A DNA stretch of 64,000 nucleotides from Apostichopus japonicus. Its lineage: Eukaryota; Echinodermata; Holothuroidea; Aspidochirotida; Stichopodidae. Positions 26,601-38,284 of this stretch are shown one piece after another. The stretch's first letter is position 1. Each line of letters starts with the position of its first letter. Location: contig NC_092571.1 in NCBI RefSeq assembly GCF_037975245.1, positions 27,730,564-27,794,563 of the forward strand, in the 5' to 3' direction. Below the pieces are notes generated by a model. The model was not told the origin of the DNA and did no database searches. It saw nothing but the letters and a program-made list of their open reading frames with translations. A program made the translations under genes and the position numbers.

Positions 26601-28462
26601 GATCAGTCGTTCGCTTGTTTGGTTTTTCGTGCCTTTGTTCTTTCTTGAGTAACTTTTCTTAAAATCTATTTTATTTATGTTATTATCCATTTCATAATCA
26701 TCCATTATTTTTGCTCCATTTCGATTAATAAAACATGAATAAAATATTTTTTACATCGTTCAGAATTTTTTTTTTGTGATTATTCAAGACAAAGTAATAC
26801 ATAAATAAATTAACATCGCTAAGCATTCAACGATGTACTTTGTAATCAGGTTCTAATCTAACTTATAGAGATCATTGTGTATAGAATCATTCGGTTGCTG
26901 AAACTAACGAGATATATTAACAACTTAGTTCAGTAAAGAAAATTTTGTGTCACACAAATTTAAATATCGTTTTAATTTTTGCATTTATACTAACAATGTG
27001 CCCAATTTCAGGATTCCTGACACGAACTTGGTAGACTTTACATATTAACGGATTATGTTTTCATGTATATACCTGACACCATCTGGTTATTTCCTGATCC
27101 AACCGGAGAGGTGCAAAAAAATAAAATCGAATGTTTTGTCTTAAAAGATACTAACGAAATAAGATTTCTTCCGTAAACGTGTCACAGGTTCTATGTAAAG
27201 CCAACCATCCATGTTATGTATAACTCTTGCCATGCAATCAGTCTTTTTGCCTTTGTATTTTATGCGTTCTCCTTTGTATCTATGGTATCTGCTTTGTATT
27301 TGTGGTTTAAATCGTAAGCAAATAGGGCAGAGAGGAAAAGGCGGACATACAATAGGGAATGCAATACATAGAGAGTAACCTTCACATATCGTGTATACTG
27401 AAGAACTAAATACACATTATAACCGTCATAATGTTTACAATCTTTCTTTCCGTAATTAATCAGCTAAATTATCCTAATTAGCTTAATGAGCTTAATTAAC
27501 TCAAAACGCAAAAGGCATTGGACTAAATAGATACATCAAAACAATATTACACTTACACTTCTCAACCATATATACAGTCGATGATATATTATGCCATGTA
27601 TGTTTTTGGGTAATTTTGTGTGAGGGAATTTTGGTTTGACCTCTACTGTTCTATAGTGCGATGCAATTTTGCATTTTTTCCATTACGCTGTAATACGATT
27701 TGCCGATAGATCCCCTCAAGTAAAAGTCCACGCATGTTGAACAACCGTTATAGAGATACGTTTAATTCTGTAAAATATATGTATAAAATTTATCCACCTC
27801 GATATAACTTACAACTGTAATTAAAAGAGAGAGAGAGAGCAAGAGAGAGGTGGAGGAGGTGGAGACAGAAGGAGAAACGTAAGATTGCTGCACATCTTCC
27901 AACAGATGGTGTGTATTACATAGAAAATCTTGCTCTGAGAGCATGCCACCTTATTGGGCATACCTCAAATCAAAGGAAATAGATAGAGAAAGATTCGAAG
28001 CTGTTATCACCTGATTATGGTGTTAATCGAAGCAAGAAATTGACTGATGAGAGTAACAAATAGTGGAATGAGTTGAAAAATATAATAATTCCTTCGAGAA
28101 CATCTGATATTCTTATCTACACCTCGCCTTGCTTTTCTTTATTTTTGGGAGAGAGAGAGAGATTATGTAACTTGATAATGCAAGGCAAAATCAGAAAAAG
28201 TAATGATGACATATAAATATGAGAGTCCGGCATGCACGTAGAAAAAAAAGTTACATCACACCTTTGTTTGGGATACTCCCTAGGCGAAGCATACTTGATA
28301 CTTTCTAGAATGATAATCAAAAAATAAATAAATTGGAATTTTTGTGAAGAATATTTCTTGATGGATAAATTATGCATTTTTTTTTAATAGCTATGTATGT
28401 GAAGTGGAAAGACAAATAATATTGAAATTGGTATTGTACACACAGAGTTTATTAATAGTGGG
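26601..28462. other. AT-rich DNA, nothing recognised
   Basis: Contains a purine run of GA repeats at about 27824-27848 and a shorter one near 28149-28161. No supported gene. Confidence 0.45.
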
Positions 28463-28800
28463 TTATTATTAACGTTCTTTTCCAAAGTAATAGTCATAAA
28501 ATATTTTTAAATATAATTATGAGCAGGGTGAGCGTGTTATTAGATTCAAGATACGGGTGCTTATAGGTGCCATACATTATTTTTGCACAGATGTTGTATA
28601 CCATGTTACCGTATAGATATCGTCTAGGATATTATTTACGTTTCTTCCATGGAAATAGTCATACACAATTATTAATATTAATTAAAAACAGGGTGAGCGT
28701 GCTATTACGTTCAAGATACGGATGCTTATAGGTGCTATTTATTATTTTTTCACAGATGTTGTATATATATCCTGTTACCGTTAAGATATCGCCCTATAGG
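28463..28800. repeat. Tandem duplication of about 166 bp
   Basis: Two diverged direct copies, about 28463-28630 and 28631-28800. Both contain CAGGGTGAGCGTG, TTCAAGATACGG, TGCTTATAGGTGC and CACAGATGTTGTATA in the same order. Markers are offset by 165-166 bp. Confidence 0.9.
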
Positions 28801-30229
28801 ATATAATGAAAATGCATTAATGACGTTACGTTATGCAACTTATGCCGCTGTGCATATTTATGGCGCTGATATGTTACTTCACTGTCACTCAAACTAGAAC
28901 CGTAATTCTTTTATTTTGTTTTGACAAAATAATGACCTGAATAAAATTAACGAATAGACGGAACCCTGATTAAACTTATAAATAAAGTTTTGCAGGCCTA
29001 ACTTATTATTTTTTATTATTGTAACGAATGGGATTTTAACAAGCAACGTTGTGATTACAAGGTTACACTCATTGCATATCGTCTTTCTAGTGTGAATACA
29101 TATAAACTACTCCTAATGGTGATTTTAACTAACTCTACAGACACGCATTGCTAAAGGCTATATAGTTATTTAGTCTATATCAGTAAACAACAGTTATTAT
29201 ACCTTCATTTATATGTATTGTTAACTATGTTCTATAGGCCTACTAAGCTGGAAGAATTCTATGGTACGCTTAAAGTATCAGTTTGTCCTTTAAATCTGCA
29301 TAAAACAGTCATAATAAAACAAAAACATGTTTTATTTTATATCCTGCGTAATCTTGAGTTTACATTTAAAGCCAGTTTTAGCAACCATATGTCTACGTAA
29401 GAATATTAAAATGTTGGAAACAATACTAGGTTTTTAGAGAATGCGGTTTATTTCATTTAAAGTGAAACTGTCTTCCTTGGGACAAGTATATTGGTGATTC
29501 TTCTGTAAACTTCTATACATACAATACCGAAATAAATAATAAAAGAAAAAAATCTGTAAAACAGATGAGAAGATTAAAATCGACAAATCGATTGTGACTT
29601 TGTAATCTAAAGATTTTCAGATCAAACATGATTCGAAAGAAAACAATAAATTTATTGCAAGATTGAAAAAAAAAGAGAACTCCTCGGGTAATGATTCTTG
29701 AAACGGATGTCTACCATGTCTGAAAGACGTCACTTCCGGTGTAAAGTTGGCCGAGATGGATGTGATTTTTGACAGTTCGTGATATGTGATGGAGAGTTGT
29801 GAAGGATAATAATATATATATATATTGTTTTTTTAGAGATTGTTTAGGAATTATTGAAATGATGTTTTGAACAATATTCCTCGAAAATAGCTCCAGGTTG
29901 AATATAATTATGATATACAATCGATCAGTAATTGCTGAACTTATTTATTATCCGTAGAAAAATCAGTGTTTTTGGCTTCATAAATGTCAATATGTTTTGC
30001 ATGAACGAATAAAGATTAAAGCGATATTCATATAGTTTGACTTGAAATATCCAATGAAACATTATTTTCTACGTTCATTATAAATGTGATTTAAACATAT
30101 GATATCTACCATTGGGGTGATGGGGGGAGGGGGGGGGGTTAAGATGGCACAAACAATTTAAGGAGTGACCTGGACAATTTAAGGAGCGCTTCAATGTATG
30201 TGTACTGTAAATAGTGACGAATTTGTACG
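28801..30229. other. AT-rich DNA, nothing recognised
   Basis: No supported feature; a G-rich run lies at 30121-30138. Confidence 0.45.
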
Positions 30230-30462
30230 CATGGTGGTGGCACAGATGAGGATAGGGGTGGGGGTGGCAGAGGCTTAGTGTTGTATGCATGGTGGTGGCA
30301 CAGATGAAGATAGGGGAGGGGCTGTGTGGCAGAGGCTTAGTGTTGTATGCATGGTGGAGGCACAGATGAGGATGGGGTGGTTCAGGGAGGAGGGTGTCAG
30401 GGGCTGAGTGTTGTTTGCATGGTGGTGGCACAGATGAGGAAGGGGAGGGGGGGCAGAGTCTT
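30230..30462. repeat. 58-68 bp G-rich minisatellite, 4 copies
   Basis: Units begin at 30230, 30288, 30350 and 30418 with CATGGTGGTGGCACAGATGA or a close variant. Each continues into a G-rich segment of variable length and AGAGGCTTAGTGTTGT. Overlapping ORFs on both strands here reflect the repeat. Confidence 0.93.
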
Positions 30463-32195
30463 GGTTGTCCTCGCTCCGTGCCCCCTCGGCTTCGGATCTG
30501 ACCATGTTATTTCAGAGACCTTTACTCTGATGGAAATACGGCAAATTCGCTGCACCAAGTTTCTGCAGTTTTGGCGGGTCTTGAACATGGACAAAGCATA
30601 CTCCGTTACAATGCTCCATTGACATGCACTCCGAATCGTCAAACTAATGTGGTCTCTATGGACTTGTAAAAGTTTCCACTAGTGACAAGGCACCCATCAC
30701 ACAGAATATATACACCCTGGAGTTTTATAGCACTACCATGTTGCGTGTAATAAACATGCCTATAACTTATAACACTTATAACATTGGCATCAAGAGCCCG
30801 CACTTCTCGTCAATTATTAATTAGCCGATATATTCACTATTTTTTATATATACGCTATTCTTTAAAGGCATATAAAGTGGTTTAAAAGGGCCTCAGATGC
30901 CCAGGTTTTTGCACCACACGTACTTCCAGTCACGAGCTTTTACAGCCAAGCAGCAAATCTAAAATCCTATTTGTCAACATATTTCAAAAGATGTCCTATT
31001 ATTGTATTATTTATTAACACCGTTTTCATGCGAACCCCCGAGCAGATTAATATTGGTTCTACATGGAGTATACCATCATATAATAACATATTAAAAATTA
31101 TACAGTGTATCTACTACCGGAACTGTGTCAAAATGTGAAGGTTCTTTATCGATGTGTGCAGATAAGAATGAGGATTTAAGCGGGCTTCAGAATTTGATTT
31201 CAAATTTCCAGTGACAACCGGTGCGACGGTAATTTGTATATTGTGTGTATTGGGAGGGAGGACGCAATGACCGTTTTCTGCCCTGGGTGGTACAGATCAC
31301 TGTCAGTCCGTCCGCCCTTAGTAGATCAAATCGCCATACAGCTTAAACATGTGAGTGTGTATAGGTGTTAAGGTGATCTATTTTCTTTGATAGGAGTACT
31401 CTATTCGATTAAGCCCAAAAGGGTTTCTTAGTTTACTTAGTTTACTTCCTTTCACATTTTTTACTTATTTGCAGTTATATTGTCTTGTTCACCTTGTTAT
31501 ACTATGTGATGAAACAAATAATAAAACCAAAATCAAAATAATAGAATCAAATCAAACATCTATTGAAAACGACTCACCGAATTTAATACATTTTACAAAG
31601 TTTCTTAGCTATAGACTAAACATATTTCAATACACGTTACGTGCCAGCTACCCCCCCCCCCCCCCCCCACGGCAATGCTGTGTAAGATATTATGCGGGGG
31701 CGTTTGAGAGTGTAACTATTAGTATTCACATGCAACATGTTAGAGTTACTATTTTGATAAATTTCGTTTTATGAATAGTAATGTGTCGTTACTAACCATA
31801 AGTTAAACGGACTTAACCAAAATAGCGTGTGCAAAAGTAAGCTTTATACTTACAAGGTTGAGAATCGAGGAGCAAAATGATTCATTTACACTCACATTTT
31901 CCTTCATTGGCTGAAGCAAACCTAATGGCATGCATATAGCCTAGTGTGATATATTCTTATTACTCAAAATATTACTTTTTTTGAGAATGATAAAATAATT
32001 TGAAGAATACCCAATAACACGCAAAGAGTATGCTTTAACACTAATTTACTGCGTGTAACGTGTCTATATTGTGTGTACGTGTACAAATATATTGGTTGTC
32101 AACACCAGTTGTTTCAATCCGTATCTATATGTGGTTGTACAAAAGATATGGACAAGTTGCATAGCGGTCACTGAACGAGGCCGAACTCCGCATTG

Positions 32196-32196
<1 letters not shown>
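30463..32196. other. AT-rich DNA with a poly-C run
   Basis: A run of 19 C lies at about 31651-31669. Near 31420-31445 the minus strand reads AAGTAAACTAAGTAAACTAAG, possibly the decayed tail of a LINE like that at 1780. No gene is seen. Confidence 0.4.

Positions 32197-32249
<53 letters not shown>
32197..32249. repeat. (AT)n microsatellite
   Basis: About 26 uninterrupted TA dinucleotides. Confidence 0.96.
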
Positions 32250-32252
<3 letters not shown>

Positions 32253-32965
32253 TATATTTATCCCAAAAGAAAACAAATCCGTAGGAGGGAGATATATTAA
32301 TTTGAAATGTCTAAAATAATTCCCACTGTCTAAGAATAAAAAGATTAATTCCTACAGAGCCCTGAATTAATTTTGACGAATTTTTAAAACATTTACAAAC
32401 AAGCATCGAGTGATTTATCAAGTGAAGGAAAGAGATGTAAAATTCACTCAGACAGCTGAACCCAAAAGCACCTCTAGGCAGATGCAAACATCGCAGTATA
32501 CAATGACACATTATGTAGGCCTAGGCTATGTATTATACAATATTGTCACAAACAATTTTATCGTTATCATTATAAGCTCATCACTCATTGAGGTTGAAGC
32601 AGTGGCGGCGGAACCGGGGGGGCTTGGGGGGGCTCAGCCCCTCCAATGAAAAAGTTGAGGGGGCAAATGCATGATAAGCCCCCCCAATATTTACCAAGGC
32701 TCCGAAACGTGCATCTGCCCATTTTTCAATGCATACTTGTCGATCTGTCCGATGCACACGTATACTATATAGGTGTAATAATTTTAGTAATTGCTGGGGA
32801 CCCTCGGCCCGTCCCCTGGCTATAGACCACATTGTCACCTCAACCACGTCTTCACGCCCCGTGAAAAGTGGAAGCAGTGAGTGTGAGTACCAGTAAGCGT
32901 AACACAACTTCGTCTTAGGCCAATGACTTGCCTCATTTCAGCCAGTTCTCCAACATCCCCTTACT

Positions 32966-33364
32966 TAGTGGCGGAGCGTCCATATATACAGTCAGGGGGC
33001 GGATGCCCCCCCCCCGACAGACTCAAATGGACTGCTGGCGCCCTTTTCAGCTTTTCACTATACTTTTTACTTATTCGCTATTATTGACTATTTTATTGCG
33101 CTCTCATATACCTATTGACATTTGTCATATTCTGTTGGTGTAATTTTCCGACAAAATGGCGACGACACCTATTTATTCTCCGTTTATCTGCAAATTAGCA
33201 AGGCCCAGAAAGGGTCATTTCCTGCAATCTAGGGAGTATCTTTACTCAAAAATTTTCTGTACGCTCCGCGCCAACCTGTGGTGGCGCTCCGCTTAGATAG
33301 TGTCGAAAGCGCCCCTACAGACCATTCTTGCCTCCCCCGACCAATACCCCAAGCTCCGCCACTG
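32966..33364. mobile_element. hAT-type MITE nested in the larger element
   Basis: A 399-bp element inserted in the 32600-33684 element, bounded by a perfect 8-bp duplication CCCTTACT at 32958-32965 and 33365-33372. The left end is TAGTGGCGGAGCGTCC. The right end reads, as its reverse complement, CAGTGGCGGAGCTTGG, so 11 consecutive bases AGTGGCGGAGC match and the first base is mutated C to T. It contains a CGCTCCGCGCCAAC ... GTGGCGCTCCGC module (33262-33292) that also occurs in the host element. No ORF is recognised. Confidence 0.88.
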
Positions 33365-33540
33365 CCCTTACTACACTCAAAAAACGTCTTTGCGTTTACA
33401 TTACGAGTATAATAGCTACTCTCTTAAAACACCATCGAATATACAAATTACAATGTTTTTACAGACTTTTACGTGCAATCTGAGAAATTGCAGACTTTAG
33501 ACCCATATTTTAGGGCTAGGTATTCGCAGCATAAAACACA

Positions 33541-33639
33541 CGGGAAGTGCCGTTTCCGGCCATCTGGGGGTTTGAAATAACCCAAAATTTTCTTGTACGC
33601 TCCGCGCCAACTGATGGTGGCGCTCCGCTTAGATAGTCT
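33541..33639. repeat. Shared hAT internal module, copy in the 33-kb element
   Basis: About 99 bp containing TTTCCGGCCATCTGGGGG, TTTTCTTGTACGCTCCGC and GATGGTGGCGCTCCGCTTAG. It matches 50215-50313 in inverted orientation with few differences, and a more diverged copy lies at about 33210-33302 inside the nested MITE. Confidence 0.88.
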
Positions 33640-33692
33640 CCACACATTAGCCCCCCCAATAATTTTTCCGTTCCGCCGCGCCTGGGTTGAAG

Positions 33693-33959
33693 GCGTATTG
33701 TATAGTGTTAACGGTGTCCCCTCCTTCAACCGTTCATAAGTTCTCTGATCAAAACTTCACCAGGGACCAAAATGTTGTTGACTGTAAATTAATATAATGC
33801 TGCATTGCCTTCCTGTGTTGATTGTTCTTCAGTGATAGTATCCCGGTTGGCGAATTTGGAATCGGGGAAGAACTTTCTTTTATCATGACTGCACTGCAAG
33901 TGATAATGAATGAAAGTATACCTTCACTTGGATATGATTTTACATTAGCTTCTGTATAA
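33693..33959. other. Flank of the hAT element
   Basis: No supported feature. Confidence 0.45.
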
Positions 33960-34015
33960 GCTATATGCTTCCTGATCCTTTGGAAAATATATTACTAAAC
34001 TAAAGTAAACTAACG
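33960..34015 (+). mobile_element. LINE 3'-tail remnant
   Basis: CTTCCTGATCCTTTGG followed by TTACTAAACTAAAG resembles the end of the LINE at 1760-1798 (CTCCTGATCCTTTTTT, then CTAAACTAAACTAAAC). It is probably the extreme 3' end of another 5'-truncated copy of that family. It is very short, so confidence is limited. Confidence 0.45.
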
Positions 34016-34695
34016 CAAATCGACATTAGCTAGCTCTTTTATACATTTAGTATTCAACTTTTATGCCTTTAGTATTTAACTTACGCTAAACTTCCGAACA
34101 GAATTTACAGTATGGCTTGGTCAAGATATCTAATTCCCGAAGTAAATAACAAATCCATAGTTCCATGTAGGCTAAATAGCACAATTTAATTTCGCGTAAC
34201 CAATATAGAGAGGTAGCATACTATTTATGAAAGTGACATAATGATCTTGGATAACAACAATCCTGACCTTTTTTTTTTCTTCTTTATCTCTGCCTTAACA
34301 TTAATACTACAGACAATCAATGCGTCTCAGTACTGGGTTTCATTATTAAAGTTCACTACTTGGGAGAAATATCACCTATCTTTGGAAATTTAACCAATTA
34401 AATAACTACCTAGGTTATTGATTGGACAATTTTAAAGGTGGTTCGAGTGAGTGGTATGTATCACCTTTTAACCCAGATATAAGCGGGAAAAGCGGTCATG
34501 TATACGTATATCATTGCCAATCGCCCGTATCTATATAGCAGTGAGAGAGTGAGTGGTACATAATCAGTTTGGCAAAAATAAAAGATGAGAATACACTGCC
34601 TGAGTTATCGAATATGTACCACGTGACTTCTATATTGGTTAATGTATATATGCATGCTTACTTTTATGTCCTTTGTAGTTATGCATATACTTCTG
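34016..34695. other. AT-rich DNA, nothing recognised
   Basis: No supported feature. Confidence 0.45.
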
Positions 34696-34819
34696 TTTGT
34701 ATGTATGTATGTGGGTATGCGTGGGTGGGTATATGTATGTATGTGTAATTAGTTTGTTCACATGTTTCTGTATATGTATGGTTACATTTGTATGTATGTA
34801 TGTATGTATGTATGTATTG
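34696..34819. repeat. (TATG)n-type imperfect microsatellite
   Basis: Two stretches of TATG repeats, near 34699-34745 and 34789-34818, separated by related sequence. The ORF at 34697-34939 is a by-product. Confidence 0.88.
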
Positions 34820-35519
34820 TGTGTACGCTTATTTATATATGTTTTGCAAACTTTTGTATATGTGGGCTATGTATACTTTTCGCATTTTGATGATATACTC
34901 GAAATTTGTAGTTTTTCTGTCAATCTATATATAGCGTGAATTTAGTTCATTTGAGTCATTGCCAGCATAACTTTCAAACGACTTATAAATGGGAAGCTTA
35001 AGTTTATTAAAAAGAAAAGATAAGAAAAGAAATGAGTTTAAACACGTCAATAAAAATATGAAGAATGAAAAAGTCAAAGAAAGGAAACCAACAATGTTAA
35101 GTAATTACTTCATTAAATTCAATTACAAGAAAACATTAACCAAACAAATGTTGAACATATAGTAAAGATTGTAACAAAGACTAAATACTCGTTATTGCAT
35201 GGATAGCTCGGTATATAAATGAGTTATTAAAACGACGTATTCTAATATTAGGCGTTTTTGCATTATTTCTTAAATTTGAATTGCAATTATTGCACAGAGA
35301 GGTTAGCTTAGAATAAAGATGATAACGTCAACAGCTTTGAATATTCTTCACTTCCTTGCAGTTTCATTGACTTTATTTAACTGTGTATTATTTTCAAGGA
35401 CAGCAAGAAAATGGCACAACATTTAAGAGAATGTTCTTACTTTTTGTTATTAGTAGAGGATACCTTACAGGAACAGCATACTATGAGAGGTGAAATATTG
35501 GTGCGATCAAAGCTGTTTT
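34820..35519. other. AT-rich DNA, nothing recognised
   Basis: No supported feature. Confidence 0.45.
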
Positions 35520-35905
35520 TCCTAAAGCCAGTCGAGCACTGCCACGACACGACTCGACTATCCTGTATAACAGGGCAGTGTGTGTGTACTTTATCGAGAT
35601 TTTGCGTCGGCTTAAGTCAGGAAAACGGAACGTTGATCGTTTACTCGACTGACAGTCGGCATTGTTCGGCTATTGTTCACGACTAAAACAGTTCAAATTT
35701 AACCAATCACGGGAAGGTATTTTTGCATGTGATCTAAACGAGTTCCGGTCGCTAACAGCAAATATTATTGTCATTGTATCCGCTCATCAGTTTGGTCAGT
35801 ATGCGAGGAGTCAAGTCCATGGATCACCTCGACTTTTGAGAACTAGGTCACGAAGTTCGACTCGGGTCGTGAGCAGTCGGGCATTGTGTGGCGGGCTGAA
35901 CAAGT
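35520..35905. other. CpG-richer segment with CGACTCG-type motifs
   Basis: This segment has noticeably more CpG than its flanks, with repeated short words such as GACTCGACT, CTCGAC, GTTCGACTCGGG and CAGTCGG. Two ORFs (35411-35686 and 35662-35907) cross it in different frames, and I recognise no domain in either. A decayed repeat family or an unmethylated regulatory island are both possible. Confidence 0.35.
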
Positions 35906-36309
35906 AGAAAGCATGGAACAATATAGACTATGTGAGTGACAATTGACTACCATTTAGCTAACACCTTTGAAATGTAATTGATAAACGCATGCTCATATAT
36001 ACAGTATACATGTAGAGTCTATGTTGATACACTCAAAAAAATATCGGCCTGAAAACACTTGCTCTATTTATCTCTTTAATCCTCTCCAGACGAAGCTTAT
36101 ATGGATCACATATCAACGATTTAAGTAAGATCTATAATCCAATTGAACGCAACTTAAGAACTAGGGTAATCCATTTCAATTTTTGAGAACGTTTCACTGA
36201 TGCGTGAGTGATGTTCAACTTTAACGGCTCGAGCTTGTAGGTTTATTTCTCTTTTCCTGGTCGTCGTCCTCTCCCCACCCCTACCCACTCCTGACCCCCA
36301 CTCCCCATC
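35906..36309. other. AT-rich DNA, nothing recognised
   Basis: No supported feature. Confidence 0.45.
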
Positions 36310-36710
36310 AAAGAAATATGGAAATAAAGTTATCAAATAAGGATCAATGAAATGATCATAGAAGTTACATTATAACTCTGTCGAATAAAATAAAACAAAT
36401 TATAAAATCGCCATTTTTCACCATTTTCTATCCTTCAAAGAACTATGGAAATATAGTTCTCAAATGAGGAACAATAAAATGATCCTAGAATTTACATTGT
36501 AACACCAAAGTAAAACAAATTATAAAATCAACATTTCGCCATTTACAGTCATTCAAAGAACTATGGAAATATATTTCTCAAAAAAGGATCAATTAAATGA
36601 TCGTGTACTTTACATTGTAACACTGTCGACTAAAATAAAACAAATTATAAAATCGCCATTTTTCGCCATTTTCCATCCTTAAAAAAAACTACGAAAATAT
36701 AATTCTCAAG
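36310..36710. repeat. Tandem repeat of about 118-127 bp, just over 3 copies
   Basis: Units starting near 36310, 36437, 36555 and 36681 share AAAGAACTATGGAAATAT, AAATGATC and ACAAATTATAAAATCG in the same order, with small indels. Confidence 0.9.
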
Positions 36711-37943
36711 GACTCAAAGGCTGTAGGTTAAACGTAATGGCAAATGTTCGTAAATAACCTTAAAAAGCATAACGCTGATAACATATTGAATGGATACGTT
36801 ATGAACCCTAACAGCCTACCATATACTTGTGCGTGTAGATTCTTCTAAACACTGTACGGTACTTTGCTTAACACTATTTAAGTGTGGTTTATGTAACGTT
36901 ACCTTGCAATACGTATACATACAGACTTGCATCCCATAATAATTCTATAGAAAAACGGTCGTAAATATGTAATAGTCAAACTGATTTCCACTTCCGACTA
37001 GAATAATATTATAATAATATCATAATAATAATATTTGTGTCTTTGTTTCTATGACGTCGTAGTAATAACCGGAAATTATCATAAACATATAGCAGCTGAA
37101 TCAATAAATATCGTTGATTCTAAATATCGATATGACTAAATTACATTATTTATGAACGATGATATACCGGAAATGTTGTTTCATTATCTATATCAATTTC
37201 TTTTGGCTTTTATGGGGAAAAAAAAGTTAAAGAAAGTGGATATGAAAATACGGGTCGTGGTGGCAAGTGGTGAGTTTGTGAAATGATCTAGATATATAAA
37301 AATGATCGAAGCGTAACCGTTACTCCCAAACGACCTAACTGCATTGACAGTTCCAGCAAACGTTGCAAAAACGTGATGAATTGTTTCATTATAAAAGCAA
37401 GCTGGGGAAAAAATCTAACATTTTAACGTGATAGTGAGACACCTATATGGTATAAACGTGAAGTTAAATGCAGTCAAATGTGACAAAATCCTGCTGTTAC
37501 GGGTTAAAGGTCCAAGGCATTAATCGCTCGTAGGTATAGGGTCGGTTTAACCTGGTACACTACTATGCACTTTGGATCACGGTCCGTAGACTTTCATCGA
37601 CTTTTAGTGATATATACGTTGTACACTTAAAAGCCCGTCAGACAGATCCGTTATCATTACGTCATCCTCTTATGCACACGTCACCATTCTGTAACTAAGA
37701 AAAGACCCGATCGGAGCTTTGAAAGGGTCTACAAACGGTAAGGGGCGGCAGCCACCAACAACATTTTTGAAAAAATGGTGGCGGTATCTTTTTCACATCT
37801 TGGAGTTTTGCATCTTAGCAAGAGAACAACAAGATACAAGTTAAGTCCACGCCGTAAATACCGCCTGTACGGTAATAAGCATGCTAAGAAACATGTTCCC
37901 GCCAAATGCATGTGATGGAAATCTGCATCTGATATCTGTTCCT
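36711..37943. other. AT-rich DNA, nothing recognised
   Basis: No supported feature. Confidence 0.45.
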
Positions 37944-38284
37944 TCCGCAGGCTCACCCGATACACACAGAGAACACAGTATACTATACTGTAAATCTTAA
38001 AGTTTGGTACCAAAGTTAAAACTGGATCGTGCTACAAGTCGATGGCATGTGCTATTAGGATTACAGTAAGAAATGAAGATATGTGTAATCCCAACAAATC
38101 CAATTTGATAGCATTTGTTGGAATTATACATATCCTCAGTTCTTACTGTAAATATATTAGCACATGTTACCGATTTATCATATTTATCAGCACAATCCAG
38201 TATTTACTGTGGTACAAACTTTAAAATTTACAGTACCGGTAGTTACTGTAATCTCTGTGTGAATCGGTTGCCAGGCAGGGCTCC
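37944..38284. mobile_element. Fold-back element or long imperfect hairpin
   Basis: About 340 bp forming one long imperfect inverted repeat around a loop of about 13 nt (38100-38112). The inner arms, 38062-38099 and 38113-38150, pair over about 37 bp with only a few mismatches, running from ACAGTAAGAAATG to CCCAACAAAT. Outward, further paired words keep their order: CATGTGCTA, CTGGATCGTGCT with CTGGATTGTGCT, CTTAAAGTTTGG with TTTAAAGTTTG, and CGATACACACAGAGA with CGATTCACACAGAGA. No target-site duplication was identified. A fold-back MITE is the likeliest explanation; a long-hairpin small-RNA precursor is an alternative. Confidence 0.75.

Larger units (their letters stand above)
32600..33684. 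mobile_element. hAT-type non-autonomous transposon with nested insertion
   Basis: A 1,085-bp element flanked by a perfect 8-bp target-site duplication, GGTTGAAG at 32592-32599 and 33685-33692. The left end is CAGTGGCGGCGGAAC. The right end is GTTCCGCCGCGCCTG, whose reverse complement CAGGCGCGGCGGAAC matches the left at 13 of 15 positions. Eight-bp duplications with CA...TG ends are the hAT signature. Just inside the left end GGGGCTCAGCCCC forms a GC hairpin. There is no transposase ORF, so it would need a transposase supplied from elsewhere. A second element sits inside at 32966-33364; without it and one duplicated 8-mer the element would be about 678 bp. Short ORFs inside are not genes. Confidence 0.9.

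Noticed and set aside
30078-30642. Several ORFs on both strands near the G-rich repeat
   Set aside because: They are shadows of the 58-68 bp minisatellite.
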